DNA of 64,000 nucleotides from Bacteroidota bacterium (GTDB lineage: Bacteria; Bacteroidota; Bacteroidia; AKYH767-A; OLB10), in assembly GCA_016713525.1 (NCBI GenBank), contig JADJOZ010000033.1:372001-436000 (forward strand), given 5' to 3'. Shown piece by piece: positions 63,360 through 64,000 of the stretch (position 1 is the stretch's first letter; each line of letters opens with the position of its first letter). Below the pieces are notes generated by a model. It searched no databases. It saw nothing but the letters and a program-made list of their open reading frames with translations, and was not told the origin of the DNA. Made by a program: the position numbers and the translations under genes.

Positions 63360-64000
63360 ATGAAGAAGATACTGATTATTCTAATGCTATATGTTTTTAG
63401 TGGATCTAGCATTGCCCAAAAAAGAAATGCAGTTTGGTGCTTTGGTGATTCAGCAGGGATAGACTTTTCCAACTTAGGCTCACCACAGGTTTTTAGTACT
63501 TCTCTAGATACAAGAGGGTCTTGTGCATCAATTGCTGATACAAGTGGACAGCTACTATTTTATGCTGAAACAAATGGTAATCTAAGTTCCAATTCAACTC
63601 AAGTTTATAATTCAATTGGTCAAAAAATGCAGAATGGAGACAGTATCCTTGGACAATTATGGTATCATGAATTGCTAATTCTCCCATTTCCTGGCAACGA
63701 TTCATTGTATTATTTATTTTCGATAGGGGTTAGCTCTGTTTACGGATTAAAATATTGTGTAATTGATATGAAAGCGAATGGGGGTTAGGTGAAGTGATTC
63801 AAAAAAACATCCAGCTACAAAGTTTACCGATGGTGGATTGTTTGACAGCAGTTAAGCATGGAAATGGGAGGGATTGGTGGTTGCTTTTCCGAAGGTGGGA
63901 TCCTTTTACATTAGATCCAAACAATGAATTTCATTCCTATTTAATTTCACCGGTTGGTATCACAAATTATTTTGTTCAGAATGCTGGATCCGCTATCAGG
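63360..64000 (+). CDS. T9SS-type beta-propeller surface protein, copy 3, truncated by the window (one frameshift)
   Basis: Starts MKKILIILMLYVFSGSSIAQ, almost the same signal peptide as the copy at 1951. The open frame stops at 63788, but adding one G to the G5 run near 63782 gives NGGLGEVIQKNIQLQ and continues to the end of the window with the family signature HGNGRDWWLL and SYLISPVGITNYFVQ. This aligns with the propeller proteins at 445 and 2358, so the pairing of giant beta-helix gene and propeller gene is repeated here on the opposite strand. The rest, including the sorting domain, is outside the window. Confidence 0.75.

Noticed and set aside
1..64000. tRNA, rRNA, tmRNA or riboswitch
   Set aside because: No cloverleaf, conserved rRNA segment or known riboswitch core was recognised in the intergenic regions by eye; a covariance-model search would be decisive.

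Overview
The window looks like the chromosome of an uncultured or environmental member of the Bacteroidota (Chitinophagales/Sphingobacteriales-like; finer placement is not possible by eye). The evidence is type IX secretion (T9SS) C-terminal sorting domains on many exported proteins, TAnnTTTG-type -7 promoter boxes instead of sigma70 hexamers, a SusC-like TonB receptor with a carboxypeptidase-regulatory-like N-terminus, ECF sigma/anti-sigma and head-GIN (DUF2807) proteins, and the rimP-nusA-infB order. About 19 single-base indels, mostly in homopolymers, split otherwise normal genes including the essential infB. They look like long-read sequencing errors, so most broken frames are described here as one gene.

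Layout. 1-13041 (minus strand) is a decaying tandem array of a two-gene surface module: a giant T9SS-exported right-handed beta-helix protein followed, with an ATGA overlap, by a roughly 500-residue T9SS-exported beta-propeller protein carrying an HxNGxDWW signature. The one long giant gene here is cut by an IS1634-family element flanked by 142-bp direct repeats. An IS5-family element with a TTAA duplication lies just upstream (13491-14762). A third module sits at the right end on the plus strand (56554-64000), so both ends of the window read outward into this family.

The core (14.8-55.1 kb) is mostly conserved genes: a DUF5916 outer-membrane protein, a head-GIN protein, an OmpA-like lipoprotein, an MBOAT acyltransferase, a large putative outer-membrane protein, a coiled-coil membrane protein, comF, a free methionine-R-sulfoxide reductase and an Ig-like lipoprotein. 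These are followed by a RidA-family deaminase, rimP-nusA-infB, an ECF sigma/anti-sigma pair with a head-GIN/beta-barrel fusion protein, lysS, an Asp-box T9SS protein and several small exported proteins. Next come a TonB receptor divergent from a DtxR/MntR-type regulator, a phage Gp37/Gp68-type (DUF5131) gene beside an apparent remnant of its TcmP partner, a lamin-tail T9SS protein, an MscS channel, asd and a TMEM175-like channel.

Regulation visible in sequence: TGTAAC-N17-C(G/A)TC occurs 31-35 nt upstream of three start codons: the ECF sigma gene, the head-GIN/barrel gene next to it, and the distant head-GIN gene at 17.5 kb. This suggests a self-regulated ECF regulon controlling both head-GIN proteins. 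A 14-bp palindrome lies between the TonB receptor and the DtxR-type regulator. Gene-poor stretches (29.3-29.6, 44.6-46.4 and 55.1-56.0 kb) are packed with dispersed short repeats: TTAATCC heptads, ATCTATC heptads, a 120-bp tandem duplication, GACCC hairpins and a perfect 42-bp palindrome. No tRNA, rRNA, CRISPR array or complete phage was found.
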